Positions 1 to 9,138 of a stretch of 64,000 nt of DNA are shown piece after piece; position 1 is the stretch's first letter; the number at the start of each line of letters is the position of its first letter. Origin of the DNA: Danxiaibacter sp048498555 (GTDB lineage: Bacteria; Bacteroidota; Bacteroidia; Chitinophagales; Chitinophagaceae); assembly GCA_048498555.1 (NCBI GenBank), contig JBEHXT010000005.1, positions 248,001-312,000 of the forward strand, written 5' to 3'. The position numbers were made by a program, and so were the translations under genes. The notes under the pieces were generated by a model. The model did not search any database. It was not told the DNA's origin and worked only from the letters and a program-made list of their open reading frames with translations.

Positions 1-1047
1 AAAGGGCCCATCGCAATCGCTTTGCCGGGATTTTGTTTTCTTGTATGGATTATTTTGAAAAAGAAATGGACGCAGCTAATTTCATGGCCCTTTTTGTTGA
101 GCATCCTGTTATACGTTACAATTGCTCTTCCCTGGTATTTTGCCGTTTACAAAGCAACCAATGGAGAATGGATAAGTGGTTTTTTTGTTGACCACAACCT
201 CAATCGGTTTTCAGATCCGCAGGAAGGGCATGGCGGATTTTTCCTCATCACTATTTTGTTTGTGCTAATTGGGCTCGTTCCTTTTATGAGTTTTTTGGGC
301 GAGGTTATTAAAGCCAGAAAAGAATTATTTAAAAATGATTTCATTCTCTTCTGCGGTATTGTAGTGCTGGCGTTTGTGGTGTTCTTTAGTATTTCAAGTA
401 CCAGGCTCCCCAACTATCCCATGCCTTGCTATCCTTTTGCTGCTGTGATATTAGGCGTGTTTATTTACCTGCTAATAAATGATGCGGTTACTTCTAAAAA
501 ATACCCTTTATATATCCTCACCGCATTTACATTAATATTGCCGATAGCGGGATATTTTGCTGTTAAACAGGAAGCTGAAGCGGCACATATAAGCTGGATT
601 GCCTTTACGCTTCTTCTGTGCCCGGTTATTTTATTTACTTACTTCTTTATTATTAAAACGGCTGACTGGCAAAAAAGAATTGCTGTAATTGCATTTGCAT
701 TCAGCCTTTTTAACATCATCGGGCTACATTACGTATACCCGGTTTTATATAGCCAGAACCCTGTTACAAAAACTATTAAAACAGTTAAAAGCTATGAACA
801 TATTTATAGCTTCGATACTTTTAACCCAGCATATCGTTTTTATCTTGATAAAGATGTACCTGTAACAAAATCCCTACCTGAGCTGAAACATTGGCTGGAT
901 AGCACACCCAATGCACTTATTATAACAAGAAGTTATTTTATTGATACATTAAAAACACTTCCTTTGCAAAATGTGGCTACACACCACGATCTGTTTGAAT
1001 TACCAACGACCGTTATTTTTAAAGCTGATGCAAAACCTGAATTATAA
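1..1047 (+). CDS. GT39/ArnT-like membrane glycosyltransferase, C-terminal part
   Basis: The reading frame is open from the first base (Lys-Gly-Pro-Ile...), so the gene starts upstream of the window and 348 C-terminal residues are visible. The visible part has a run of hydrophobic segments and the HNLNRFSDP...HGG stretch typical of ArnT/PMT-like transferases, which move a sugar from a polyprenyl-phosphate carrier to lipid or protein on the periplasmic side. The stop overlaps the next gene by 20 nt, suggesting co-translation with a PAP2 lipid phosphatase and a role in envelope lipid or glycan work. The exact acceptor cannot be told. Confidence 0.8.
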   Translation, partial: KGPIAIALPGFCFLVWIILKKKWTQLISWPFLLSILLYVTIALPWYFAVYKATNGEWISGFFVDHNLNRFSDPQEGHGGFFLITILFVLIGLVPFMSFLGEVIKARKELFKNDFILFCGIVVLAFVVFFSISSTRLPNYPMPCYPFAAVILGVFIYLLINDAVTSKKYPLYILTAFTLILPIAGYFAVKQEAEAAHISWIAFTLLLCPVILFTYFFIIKTADWQKRIAVIAFAFSLFNIIGLHYVYPVLYSQNPVTKTIKTVKSYEHIYSFDTFNPAYRFYLDKDVPVTKSLPELKHWLDSTPNALIITRSYFIDTLKTLPLQNVATHHDLFELPTTVIFKADAKPEL

Positions 1048-1678
1048 GAATTTCACCATAGCCTCTATCATCACTTTTGTGATGGGCATTACGTTACTTT
1101 CACTTTCTTTCATTGTTGGCAAAATTGATCTTTTTCTGTTGCTGAATACTGATTTAGGTATTGCCGCAGATTGGCTTTTCCGGATAGTTACTAACGCGGG
1201 CGATGGCGCGGTATGGGTTGCAGTTTTGATCATTGTTGTTTGGGGAATGAAGCGTAAGGACACGTTGCCGCTTTTGATCAGCAGCTTTGTGCTAAGTACT
1301 TTGTTCACGCAGATTTGTAAATATATTATTGTACCAGATGAGCCCAGGCCATTTAAAGCCATTGCAGATCATTCGCTGATACATACAGTAGACGGCGTAG
1401 ATGTGCACCTGATCTCCAGCTTTCCTTCAGGGCATACGGCTACCGCATTTACTGTTTATATTCTATTCAGTTTGTTAATCCGCAAAAACTGGTGGCTGGC
1501 CATAGGATTGATTTACGGGTTGGCGGTAGGCTACTCCCGTGTTTATCTCGCGCAGCATTTCCCTTTAGATGTAAGTGCAGGCATGTTGGTGGCAGTGTTG
1601 TCTGTAGCGTTATCGGTGCCTGTTCAAAAAGCTTTCAGCAAAAGAGTTTCACGCAAGAACCTCACGCAAAGGCGCTAA
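1028..1678 (+). CDS. PAP2-family membrane phosphatase
   Basis: A 216-residue membrane protein with the three PAP2 active-site motifs: a Lys98...Arg107-Pro108 region, PSGH at 123-126, and SR...H167...D171. Such enzymes remove phosphate from lipid phosphates or pyrophosphates (undecaprenyl-PP, lipid A, phosphatidate). The ATG at 1028 is chosen because it gives a normal PAP2 start (MQNLNYKNF) overlapping the upstream gene by 20 nt; an earlier in-frame ATG at 971 would overlap far more. The last dozen codons (RVSRKNLTQRR) and the stop lie inside an intergenic word repeat (1646-1775), so the tail may have been remodelled by that repeat. Confidence 0.85.
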   Translation: MQNLNYKNFTIASIITFVMGITLLSLSFIVGKIDLFLLLNTDLGIAADWLFRIVTNAGDGAVWVAVLIIVVWGMKRKDTLPLLISSFVLSTLFTQICKYIIVPDEPRPFKAIADHSLIHTVDGVDVHLISSFPSGHTATAFTVYILFSLLIRKNWWLAIGLIYGLAVGYSRVYLAQHFPLDVSAGMLVAVLSVALSVPVQKAFSKRVSRKNLTQRR

Positions 1679-1775
1679 GGTTTCACGCGAAGAGCGTAAA
1701 GAAGCAGCGACGCGGCGTGACTGCTATCGGAATTGTTTTCTTTGTGCTTCTTTCTGTCTTGGCGTCTTTGTGGCA
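1646..1775. repeat. CACGCAAAG-type word repeat, inverted pair
   Basis: Variants of ACGCAAAG/GCGCTAAG recur on the + strand from about 1651 to 1701, at uneven steps of 8-13 nt. The complementary words (CTTTGTG, GGCGTCTTTGTGGC) follow at about 1741-1775, forming an imperfect inverted pair. The repeat covers the stop codon of the PAP2 gene. Similar words recur singly at 13524-13561. Confidence 0.55.
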
Positions 1776-1817
1776 AAAATTCGTTTTTTTCGTTATTCCG
1801 GCGTGGCTCCGTGGTTA

Positions 1818-2570
1818 TCAAAAATCAATTCCCGTCCACCTGCGCTTTGTATTCTCATACTTCGCGAAGTCGAACTCGTACAGTTTACCCGGCCTGTGTG
1901 GCACGTCATCCTCCATTTCCCCTGTATCAATCAACAGGTCCATAGCGAAAAATTTCTTCCTGAAGTTGCGCCTGTCCAGCTTTACATTCAGAATTGCTTC
2001 ATACAAGTTTTGCAACTCGCGCAATGAAAATTTTGTCGGCAACAAATTGAAGCCAAGCGGGTGTTCCTGTATGCGCTTTTGCAACCATCTATAGCATTCC
2101 ATCATAATTTCTTTATGATCGAAGGCCATACTCTTTATCTCAGTTACTTTATGCCAATGAAGCTCGTTCTCAATTTTATTAAGCTTTATATGCTCAATAC
2201 TAAGCAGTGAACAATATGCAACCGTAAGAACCCTGCCACCAGGATGCCTGTCTGGCTTGCTAAAAATTCTTACTTGCTCAAGGTAAACATCCTGCATGCC
2301 CGTTCTTTGCTTCAATACCCTGTGCGCGGCTTCATCAAGGTCCTCGTTGTCCGCTGCAAAATCGCCCAAAAGGCTCCATTCGCCTTTAAATATTTCAAGG
2401 TCGCTTCTTATTAAAAGAATTTTCAGGTCGTTTTCTTCAAATCCAAAAATCACGCAGTCAACTGTTATGGGTACTTTTGGATAAGACTCTACAAGTTTAC
2501 GCGCATCCTTAATAAGACCAGGAGATAATTGTCGGTCACCATCAGCAGATATTCCAGCTTCTTTTTCCAT
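1818..2570 (-). CDS. NrtR/AraR-like Nudix-derived transcriptional regulator
   Basis: A 250-residue protein with an N-terminal Nudix-fold domain (about 35-160) and a C-terminal winged-helix-like part (about 165-250). The Nudix box position (G69 to about 91) is degenerate: the catalytic REUxEE glutamates are replaced (HRVLKQRTG), so hydrolysis is unlikely. This is the pattern of NrtR-type regulators, in which the Nudix domain senses a ligand such as ADP-ribose or, in the Bacteroidetes AraR group, arabinose. The ligand here cannot be told. A small palindrome at 2598-2613, just upstream of the start, is a candidate auto-operator. Confidence 0.75.
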   Translation of the reverse strand: MEKEAGISADGDRQLSPGLIKDARKLVESYPKVPITVDCVIFGFEENDLKILLIRSDLEIFKGEWSLLGDFAADNEDLDEAAHRVLKQRTGMQDVYLEQVRIFSKPDRHPGGRVLTVAYCSLLSIEHIKLNKIENELHWHKVTEIKSMAFDHKEIMMECYRWLQKRIQEHPLGFNLLPTKFSLRELQNLYEAILNVKLDRRNFRKKFFAMDLLIDTGEMEDDVPHRPGKLYEFDFAKYENTKRRWTGIDF

Positions 2571-2597
2571 TTACGATAGGCTTTAAATTCTGGCATT

Positions 2598-2613
2598 GTT
2601 TAGAGGGCTAAAC
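2598..2613. promoter_or_regulatory. Palindrome upstream of Nudix regulator
   Basis: GTTTAG-AGGG-CTAAAC is a perfect 6-bp inverted repeat 28 bp upstream of the regulator start. Its right part, AGAGGGCTAAAC (2602-2613), is repeated exactly at 2759-2770 in the same gap. Position and symmetry suggest an operator or a short hairpin; nothing shows binding. Confidence 0.35.
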
Positions 2614-2866
2614 GCGACTTTTATGGTTGGTTGATCCGGTTTAAACAATCCAATCGAAATGAGCTAAGTTACTCAAACTGAACGTTGGATTAAATGTAGC
2701 CACATTAAAAAAGGCTGAAAGCAGGCATTATATTATCATGCATCAATTCTTCATCTGCAGAGGGCTAAACTTGTTCCATCAGGTAATCATCAACAAGCTA
2801 TCAAAAACAACCGGAGTGGCCTGGCTTCGCCAGATAGTATTATTACAAAATCAGCCGGCAAAGAGT

Positions 2867-4435
2867 TTATTTGAACGTAAACTTTTTATTATGCAATTCA
2901 TCTTTACCATTGAAGCCCTTCAGTAGAAAAACGTCAAAATACCGCGCAGGCTTCCCCTGCCGATTTTGAACGAAACGATTTAAAAGCGATATCTCTGAAA
3001 AATACGGCCCATAAACTTCCTGAACAGATTGCCCGCAATTGGTTGGCAAAACACATAAGGCATCTTTACCAGTAGCTATATCACCGCGAAGTTGATTAAG
3101 CCATGCATACTGGTGAAGGTCTTCAAGATGGCCCACGCCGATAACATGAGTACCTTTTGGCCTTGCCACGTAATAGTCCAAATGCGCTGCGGGAAACCAT
3201 TTTCCGCAAACAATCGGCAAATCCTCTTCAATAACACCTGCGGTGGAAAGGCTGTCCTGCCATTTGTTAAATGTCACTCCAAAAGATTTCCACCCCCATA
3301 AGTCGAGCGTAAAATCACCCTCCCCATAATTTTTTTCGGCCTTTTTATCACCAACAGTACCAGGATAAAAATGAACCAGCGTTAAGGCACCCACAAAAAG
3401 TATGAGCATGAAAACTGCTGATGTTCTTAAAATGCCCGGCCATCTTTCAAATGTTTTAAACCTGAATTTTTCGTCAAGGTACGCAGCAGCAATAAATGCA
3501 AGGCTCATAAAGCCCGGGCCTGTCCAATGCGGCAATACATTTCTAAACAAAGAAACGCCTGTAACAATGATGATGATTGGCCAGCCGCACAGTGAAAGCA
3601 ATCGCTGAAAAGGCCGCTCCATCAATCTCCTGGTCCGTAAAAACACAACGGCGATTATTGTAAGAGCGACATTAAATGGATTGTTATAAAAAATCTGGCC
3701 GACAATGGTTTGTATAAAACCATCTTTATCAAGTGTAAATTTTGTGACGGTTACTCGTTCGCTATGATATCTCCAGGTAATAAAATTATTCTGGATATTC
3801 CAGAAAATAATCGGGCTGAAAATAATCACAGTTATGATGAAAGAAATGTACAACCACGGGTTCAGCAGCATCTTACGGTTATACAACAAAATGTAAAGCC
3901 CTAATCCGCCCCATAAAAAAATGCCATGCACCTTGCACATAATGCAAAGCCCGTTAAGCACACCTAACGCCAGCCAATATTTTGCCGGTATGGAATTACG
4001 TTTCTTATCCAGTTGCACAATCCGAAGCATTACATACAAAGCCGCCAGCCAAAAAACAACCTGCGGGCTATCTGGCAAAATAAAAGTGCCTGCTATAATG
4101 GAGCTGTAAATGCTGGTGTTATATAGAATTGCAGCAAACCATCCGGTACGCTCGTTGCGGATAAGCCGGCCAATCTGGTAAGTTAGTACCGTTCCTATCG
4201 CTGCAAAAACGATGGAACCCAATCTCAAAAAAACTTCGCTGTCTAAGTGAAGATTAAATGTAAAAAGTTTTATAAGCAGCCCTACGCCCGGCGGGTGATC
4301 GAAATAATTGGTTTGCAAATGCAACCCATAGGTATAATAATATACTTCATCATTACCCAACTCCAGGAAAGAGGCAAGCACAATTCTTAAAACTGCGGTT
4401 ATCACAACCAAATAGAGTACTTTGTTGATCTTCAT
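2867..4435 (-). CDS. GT39/PMT-like membrane glycosyltransferase
   Basis: A 522-residue polytopic membrane protein of the dolichyl/undecaprenyl-phosphate-sugar glycosyltransferase type. Near the N-terminus it has the acidic NDE motif (28-30) in the first outer loop and a FDHPP segment (45-49), both typical of GT39/ArnT-like enzymes, followed by about ten hydrophobic segments and a soluble C-terminal domain. The start at 4435 (MKINKVLYL) is preferred over an ATG seven codons upstream because it gives the usual short charged lead before the first membrane segment. It probably transfers a lipid-linked sugar in the periplasm; the acceptor is unknown. It is transcribed alone, divergently from ligA. 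Confidence 0.82.
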   Translation of the reverse strand: MKINKVLYLVVITAVLRIVLASFLELGNDEVYYYTYGLHLQTNYFDHPPGVGLLIKLFTFNLHLDSEVFLRLGSIVFAAIGTVLTYQIGRLIRNERTGWFAAILYNTSIYSSIIAGTFILPDSPQVVFWLAALYVMLRIVQLDKKRNSIPAKYWLALGVLNGLCIMCKVHGIFLWGGLGLYILLYNRKMLLNPWLYISFIITVIIFSPIIFWNIQNNFITWRYHSERVTVTKFTLDKDGFIQTIVGQIFYNNPFNVALTIIAVVFLRTRRLMERPFQRLLSLCGWPIIIIVTGVSLFRNVLPHWTGPGFMSLAFIAAAYLDEKFRFKTFERWPGILRTSAVFMLILFVGALTLVHFYPGTVGDKKAEKNYGEGDFTLDLWGWKSFGVTFNKWQDSLSTAGVIEEDLPIVCGKWFPAAHLDYYVARPKGTHVIGVGHLEDLHQYAWLNQLRGDIATGKDALCVLPTNCGQSVQEVYGPYFSEISLLNRFVQNRQGKPARYFDVFLLKGFNGKDELHNKKFTFK

Positions 4436-4523
4436 TAGAAACAGTTGGTAGCACAATACTAAAGAGGTGGAAAAATAATAAATATGTCATCAAATTCAAG
4501 TAATTAGGGTGGATATTTTCGGT

Positions 4524-4579
4524 GAAGCATGAGGCATAGGGCTGTGGTGATAAGTTGCAGGTTATACGTTGTACGTTTT
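4524..4579. repeat. Heptad array (8 units)
   Basis: Eight degenerate 7-bp units in exact register, moving from GAGGCAT-like to ACGTTGT-like words. Its last part is the inverted partner of 4655-4682. Confidence 0.65.
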
Positions 4580-4654
4580 TTGAAGCGAAGAAAGGCCGGT
4601 TGTTCAATTTGAAGCTGAGTTTTAACAGTTGTCGTCCTCTTCGCTCAGATCAAT

Positions 4655-4682
4655 GTACAACGTATCACGTACAACCTAAAAC
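4655..4682. repeat. Heptad array (4 units), inverted partner
   Basis: Four 7-bp units of GTACAAC type. The reverse complement matches the AGGTTAT/ACGTTGT units at 4559-4579. Confidence 0.65.
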
Positions 4683-4747
4683 TTCTGCTTGAATCAGCTC
4701 TGCGCTTTAGGCTTGAAACCCTATCTTAGCCGCATAATTTCCTTCGC

Positions 4748-6844
4748 ATGTATAATGAAGAACAATCAAAACAACTCCAGAAACAGACTACGCTTCTTTT
4801 AAAAAGCCTGGATGAAACAGGGCCGGAAGAGATAAATACGTTAAGGGATGTTTTAAGGTTTCATGAGCACCGTTATTATGTAATGGACGACCCGTTGCTG
4901 GCAGATGCAGAATATGATCAATTATATACGCGCCTGAAAAAGATTGAAGAACAAAACCCGGCGCTGATCAGTGCAGACTCGCCAACACAGCGCGTGGGTA
5001 GTTCACTTAATCAAAACTTCCCAACTGTTCAGCATCTTGTGCCAATGCTGAGCCTCGATAATAGTTATAATGCGGATGACCTTCTGGACTTTGACCGCAA
5101 AGCCCGCGAATTAACCGGTTTACAGGAAATTGAATATTGCATTGAGCCGAAGTTTGATGGCGCAAGTATCTCATTGATCTATGAAAACGACATGCTGGTG
5201 CGTGGCGCAACACGCGGCGATGGGGTTGAAGGAGATGAGATTACTACCAATATAAAACAAATCAGATCCATCCCCTTGTCTGCTCCGTTTTCAAAATACG
5301 GCATTCAGCAGATAGAGATCCGTGGTGAAGTGATCATGACCAAAAGCAGTTTTAAAAAATACAATGATGCACTTGCAGAACTGGGCATAGCGGCTTTAGC
5401 TAACCCTCGCAATGCAGCCAGCGGCAGCCTTCGCATTAAAGATCCGCGTGAAGTAGCCAAGCGAAACCTTGAAGCATTTCTTTATCATGTGAGCGACTAT
5501 ACCTTACTTCCCGGCAAAAGCATACCTGAGGAATTAGAGACACACAGCGGCTCTCTGAAACTATTGTGGGATTGCGGTTTCAGGTCGCCACAAAAGGAAA
5601 AACAGGTGCGAAAGGGAATTACGGACGTGACAAAACACGTACATGATTATGAAGAAATGCGCGACACACTTCCGTACGAGATTGACGGCATGGTGATTAA
5701 AGTAAACAATTTTGACTTGCAGGATAAAATGGGCATGACCACGCATCACCCGCGATGGGCTATTGCTTTTAAATTCAAGGCAAGGCAGGCTACAACTAAA
5801 CTGAAAGGCATAGAATTCCAGGTAGGCAGAACCGGCGCGGTTACGCCAGTTGCTAAACTGGAACCCGTTTTCATTGGCGGCGTTACCGTTTCCAGCATTT
5901 CGGTTCACAATGAAGAATACATAAAGGAGAAAGATTTGAAGATTGGCGACAGTGTGCTGATTGAGCGTGCCGGCGATGTTATTCCTCAAATTGTAAAATC
6001 GTTGCCGGATGTGAGAACCGGCCATGAAAAACCGATTGTATTTCCAAGAAATTGCCCTGTTTGCAATAGTGAATTGTACAAGGAAGAAGGCGAGGCTGTT
6101 TGGCGCTGCATTAATATAGAATGCCCGGCGCAGGTGGTGGAACGCATCATCCATTTTGTGAGCAAGGACGCCATGGACATAAGAAGCTTTGGCGAAGCCA
6201 ATGTTCGCAAGTTTTATGAACTGGGATTGCTGAAAGATGTGCCAGGCGTTTACCAGCTTGACTTTTCAAAAATTGGACAGCTGGAAGGCTTTGGAAAAAA
6301 ATCGATCGACAATCTGCAAACCGCCATTGAAAATTCTAAAAAACAGCCACTGAACAGGTTGGTTTATGCGCTAGGTATTCGCTATGTAGGCGAAACAACG
6401 GCCAAAACACTTGCCAATGCTGTTGCAAACCTGATGGATCTGACTAACATGTCTGAGGAAGACCTGCAACAACTCGAAGACATCGGAATTAAGGTGGCAC
6501 AAAGCGTTTATAAGTTCTTCAGTAATGCGCAGAATATTGAAATGCTCAATCACCTGAAAGAACTCGGCTTAAGCTTCAGCAATACCAAAAAACAAGCGGC
6601 TACTGGCGAAAACACACTGCATGACCAGACTTTCCTCTTCACCGGCACCATGAACAAACTGAAACGCAGCGATGCCGAAGCGATGGTGGAAGCGCATGGC
6701 GGCAAGTTACTTTCCGGCGTAAGCAGTAAGCTGAATTACCTGGTTGTTGGCGAAGACGCCGGCAGCAAACTGGAAAAGGCCAAGAAGATTAATACCGTTA
6801 AGATTATTAGTGAAGACGAATTTATTAAGCTGATAGGCGAATAG
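4748..6844 (+). CDS. ligA: NAD-dependent DNA ligase LigA
   Basis: The 698-residue length is normal for bacterial LigA, which seals nicks with NAD+ as AMP donor in replication and repair. The adenylation domain carries the nucleophile in EPKFDG (Lys135). It is followed by the OB fold, a four-cysteine zinc finger (CPVC...C...C near 434-456), a helix-hairpin-helix region and a C-terminal BRCT domain (about 620-698). The ATG at 4748 gives the usual N-terminal helical Ia domain. It appears monocistronic. The TAG stop is the start of a short heptad array (6842-6862). Confidence 0.97.
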   Translation: MYNEEQSKQLQKQTTLLLKSLDETGPEEINTLRDVLRFHEHRYYVMDDPLLADAEYDQLYTRLKKIEEQNPALISADSPTQRVGSSLNQNFPTVQHLVPMLSLDNSYNADDLLDFDRKARELTGLQEIEYCIEPKFDGASISLIYENDMLVRGATRGDGVEGDEITTNIKQIRSIPLSAPFSKYGIQQIEIRGEVIMTKSSFKKYNDALAELGIAALANPRNAASGSLRIKDPREVAKRNLEAFLYHVSDYTLLPGKSIPEELETHSGSLKLLWDCGFRSPQKEKQVRKGITDVTKHVHDYEEMRDTLPYEIDGMVIKVNNFDLQDKMGMTTHHPRWAIAFKFKARQATTKLKGIEFQVGRTGAVTPVAKLEPVFIGGVTVSSISVHNEEYIKEKDLKIGDSVLIERAGDVIPQIVKSLPDVRTGHEKPIVFPRNCPVCNSELYKEEGEAVWRCINIECPAQVVERIIHFVSKDAMDIRSFGEANVRKFYELGLLKDVPGVYQLDFSKIGQLEGFGKKSIDNLQTAIENSKKQPLNRLVYALGIRYVGETTAKTLANAVANLMDLTNMSEEDLQQLEDIGIKVAQSVYKFFSNAQNIEMLNHLKELGLSFSNTKKQAATGENTLHDQTFLFTGTMNKLKRSDAEAMVEAHGGKLLSGVSSKLNYLVVGEDAGSKLEKAKKINTVKIISEDEFIKLIGE

Positions 6845-6862
6845 GCTTAAGGCTTAAAGCCA
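6842..6862. repeat. Short heptad array on the ligA stop codon
   Basis: Three 7-bp units (TAGGCTT, AAGGCTT type). The ligA TAG stop is the first three bases of the first unit. Confidence 0.5.
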
Positions 6863-6923
6863 TTTAGTCAATTCGAGTGTGTCTGCATTTACTTACATTG
6901 ATGAGCATTGAACGTCTTGTCGA

Positions 6924-6981
6924 CGATAGGAGACATCTCTCAAAATTCAGCAGGTTTATTAGCGGGAGACTTCTCCTATCG
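6924..6981. repeat. Imperfect inverted repeat (hairpin A)
   Basis: Arms 6924-6941 and 6964-6981 match at 16 of 18 positions, with a 22-nt loop. The outer arm is CGATAGGAGA/TCTCCTATCG. Confidence 0.6.
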
Positions 6982-7044
6982 TGCCAATGACAGATTTTAA
7001 TTTTGTGCATTTACTGCTCTGCTGAGCCTCCAGGCTCTGCAGGG

Positions 7045-7103
7045 TTATTCTATCGTCTCCGACGATCACTTGCAATCAAAAATCGCTGCAAGCGATAGAA
7101 TAA
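7045..7103. repeat. Inverted repeat (hairpin B)
   Basis: TTATTCTATCG at 7045-7055 pairs perfectly with CGATAGAATAA at 7093-7103. An inner CTTGCA/TGCAAG pair tightens the loop. The word CTATCG is shared with hairpin A and with a site near 13354. Confidence 0.6.
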
Positions 7104-7688
7104 TACCGCGAAGCTTGGAAGCTTAGCGGAGTGTTAAATTCCATACTCTGTCACCTCCTTTTGATTGTGATACCCAAATCCCCTAGTCCCGGTGACGATG
7201 CTGCTTCGGCTCGCAATCTGATCACTACAACGATGAATGTGTCCAAAACGTAATGGCCCGCATCGGCCGAAAAACCGGATTATTGCTAAATCTGATTTTT
7301 CGAATTTTTCGTAAAAACTCGCGACTCGTCCTCTTACACGGTATGATTTATTTTAGTCGCGGAGATGACGCTTCTCATTTCACCTTCTTTTATTTCCAAA
7401 AATCAAACGCAAAATATTCTGCGAAACACCTATCAATACTGCATTTCAGAAGGAAATCAAGATATTTCTATCCCTCTAAAAACAATCACTTATTTCACTA
7501 ATCTCTGTTAGCTTTAAATTATGGACATTTTTGTGTGAAACAATGCAGGAGAATTAAAAACATTGTTTCTTTGCATCCTGTTCGATTTTTCGGACAAGCT
7601 GATTGCACAAGTCTGCAACGCCCGTTGTACACATGCGCCAGTAACACCGAAATCAAATATTATTTATAACAGTAAACAAAACGAAATC

Positions 7689-8972
7689 ATGAGCTACATT
7701 GCCGACATTCATGCCCGCCAGATTTTAGACAGTCGCGGAAACCCCACAATAGAAGTTGATGTACTTACAGAAAATGGCCAGCTGGGCCGTGCCGCTGTTC
7801 CAAGTGGTGCTTCAACAGGTATTCATGAAGCAGTTGAACTGCGTGATAACGACAAGTCTGTATACATGGGCAAAGGCGTTCTGAAAGCGGTAAGTAACGT
7901 AAACGATACAATTGCTGACCAACTAATCGGTTTTTCTATCAATGACCAAACTGGTATTGATGCAAAACTGCTTGAGCTGGATGGTACTGAAAATAAAAGC
8001 AAATTAGGCGCTAACGCAACTTTAGCTGTTTCTATGGCTGTTGCAAAAGCTGCAGCACTTGAAAGCAATTTGCCGCTTTTCCGCTACCTGGGTGGCGTAA
8101 ATGCATCTGTACTTCCAATGCCTTTAATGAACATCCTGAACGGTGGTGTTCACGCTGATAACAAAATCGACTACCAGGAATATATGATCGTTCCTGTTGG
8201 CGCCAGCTCTTTCAGCGAAGGCCTTCGCTGGGGCGTTGAAATTTTCCACAACCTGAAAAGCGTTCTTAAAAAGAAAGGATATAGCACTAATGTGGGTGAT
8301 GAAGGCGGTTTCGCTCCTGACATTCAGAGCAACGAAGAAGCTATCGAAACTGTGTTACAGGCTATCGAAGCTGCAGGTTACAAAGTAGGTGAGCAAATCG
8401 GTATCGCTTTAGATGCTGCGAGCAGCGAAATGTTCAAAGACGGTAAATACAAATTCTACAAGAGCTCTGGTAAAGAAATAAGCAGCGACGAAATGGTTGC
8501 TTACTGGACTGAGTGGGTAAACAAATATCCTATCGTTTCTATTGAAGACGGTATGGCTGAAGAAGATTGGGACGGCTGGAAAAAATTAACCGACGCTATC
8601 GGCAGCAAATGCCAGTTGGTGGGTGATGACTTGTTTGTTACCAACACAAAGATCTTACAGCGCGGTATCGACAGCAAAACTGCAAACAGCATCCTGATCA
8701 AGGTAAACCAGATTGGTACTGTAACTGAAACAATCAATGCGGTTCAGTTGGCTCAGACCAATGGCTACACTACCATCATGAGCCACAGAAGCGGTGAAAC
8801 TGAAGATACAACTATTGCTGACCTGGCTGTAGCATTGAACTGCGGACAAATTAAAACCGGTTCTGCTTCCCGTACTGACCGTATGGCGAAATACAACCAG
8901 TTGATCCGTATCGAAGAAATGCTGGGCGAAAATGGTATCTATCCTAAAGGAAGAATCCGTTTCGGTAAATAA
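7689..8972 (+). CDS. eno: Enolase
   Basis: A 427-residue enolase, converting 2-phosphoglycerate to phosphoenolpyruvate in glycolysis. Conserved signatures include the N-terminal ARQILDSRGNPT, the substrate loop GASTG, NVGDEGGFAP, the metal-ligand regions SIEDGMAEED and VGDDLFVTN, and the signature KVNQIGT...SHRSGETED. The frame stays open further 5' but the ATG at 7689 (MSYIADIHARQ) gives the conserved enolase start. Codon use is cleaner and more regular than in neighbours, as expected for a highly expressed gene. A strong two-tier hairpin follows. Confidence 0.97.
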   Translation: MSYIADIHARQILDSRGNPTIEVDVLTENGQLGRAAVPSGASTGIHEAVELRDNDKSVYMGKGVLKAVSNVNDTIADQLIGFSINDQTGIDAKLLELDGTENKSKLGANATLAVSMAVAKAAALESNLPLFRYLGGVNASVLPMPLMNILNGGVHADNKIDYQEYMIVPVGASSFSEGLRWGVEIFHNLKSVLKKKGYSTNVGDEGGFAPDIQSNEEAIETVLQAIEAAGYKVGEQIGIALDAASSEMFKDGKYKFYKSSGKEISSDEMVAYWTEWVNKYPIVSIEDGMAEEDWDGWKKLTDAIGSKCQLVGDDLFVTNTKILQRGIDSKTANSILIKVNQIGTVTETINAVQLAQTNGYTTIMSHRSGETEDTTIADLAVALNCGQIKTGSASRTDRMAKYNQLIRIEEMLGENGIYPKGRIRFGK

Positions 8973-8978
8973 TTTTTA

Positions 8979-9047
8979 AAAGAGGTTAGGCCATTTTATC
9001 TTCATTTTTGAATATCATAATGAAGTTGAGGAGCGCCTAACCTCTTT
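8979..9047 (+). terminator. Two-tier hairpin terminator after eno
   Basis: The outer stem AAAGAGGTTAGGC (8979-8991) pairs perfectly with 9035-9047, ahead of a T-rich tract. An inner stem pairs CTTCATT (9000-9006) with AATGAAG (9019-9025). Confidence 0.75.
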
Positions 9048-9138
9048 CTTTTATACTAAAGCATTAGCCAGATACGTTTTTTTATTGCTTTTTTACATCT
9101 CTCACCTGATGTCCAGGCGGAAATTTTCACTTTTGACT

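Larger units (their letters stand above)
4436..4747. other. Divergent gap with an inverted pair of heptad arrays
   Basis: The 312-bp gap between the glycosyltransferase and ligA contains two 7-bp-periodic arrays (4524-4579 and 4655-4682) that are reverse complements of each other in word content. Between them, GAAGCGAAG (4582-4590) and CTTCGC (4639-4644) continue the symmetry, so about 4552-4683 is one long imperfect palindrome. No small gene or RNA was recognised. Confidence 0.6.
6845..7688. other. 844-bp gap with nested hairpins, no convincing gene
   Basis: The gap before eno holds two large imperfect hairpins sharing the word CTATCG/CGATAG. One pairs 6924-6941 with 6964-6981 (16 of 18 bases). 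The second pairs 7045-7055 with 7093-7103 and has an inner CTTGCA/TGCAAG stem. An 82-codon ORF at 7253-7501 has no recognisable features and is not called. The long eno leader makes 5' regulation possible but unproven. Confidence 0.5.

Noticed and set aside
1492..2094. 200-codon + strand ORF
   Set aside because: It overlaps the PAP2 gene in another frame and runs antisense through the Nudix regulator and a word repeat; no domain seen.
5561..6154. 197-codon minus-strand ORF inside ligA
   Set aside because: Antisense shadow of the conserved LigA frame.
7253..7501. 82-codon ORF upstream of eno
   Set aside because: Random-looking basic/aromatic composition and no motif; lies in a structured gap.
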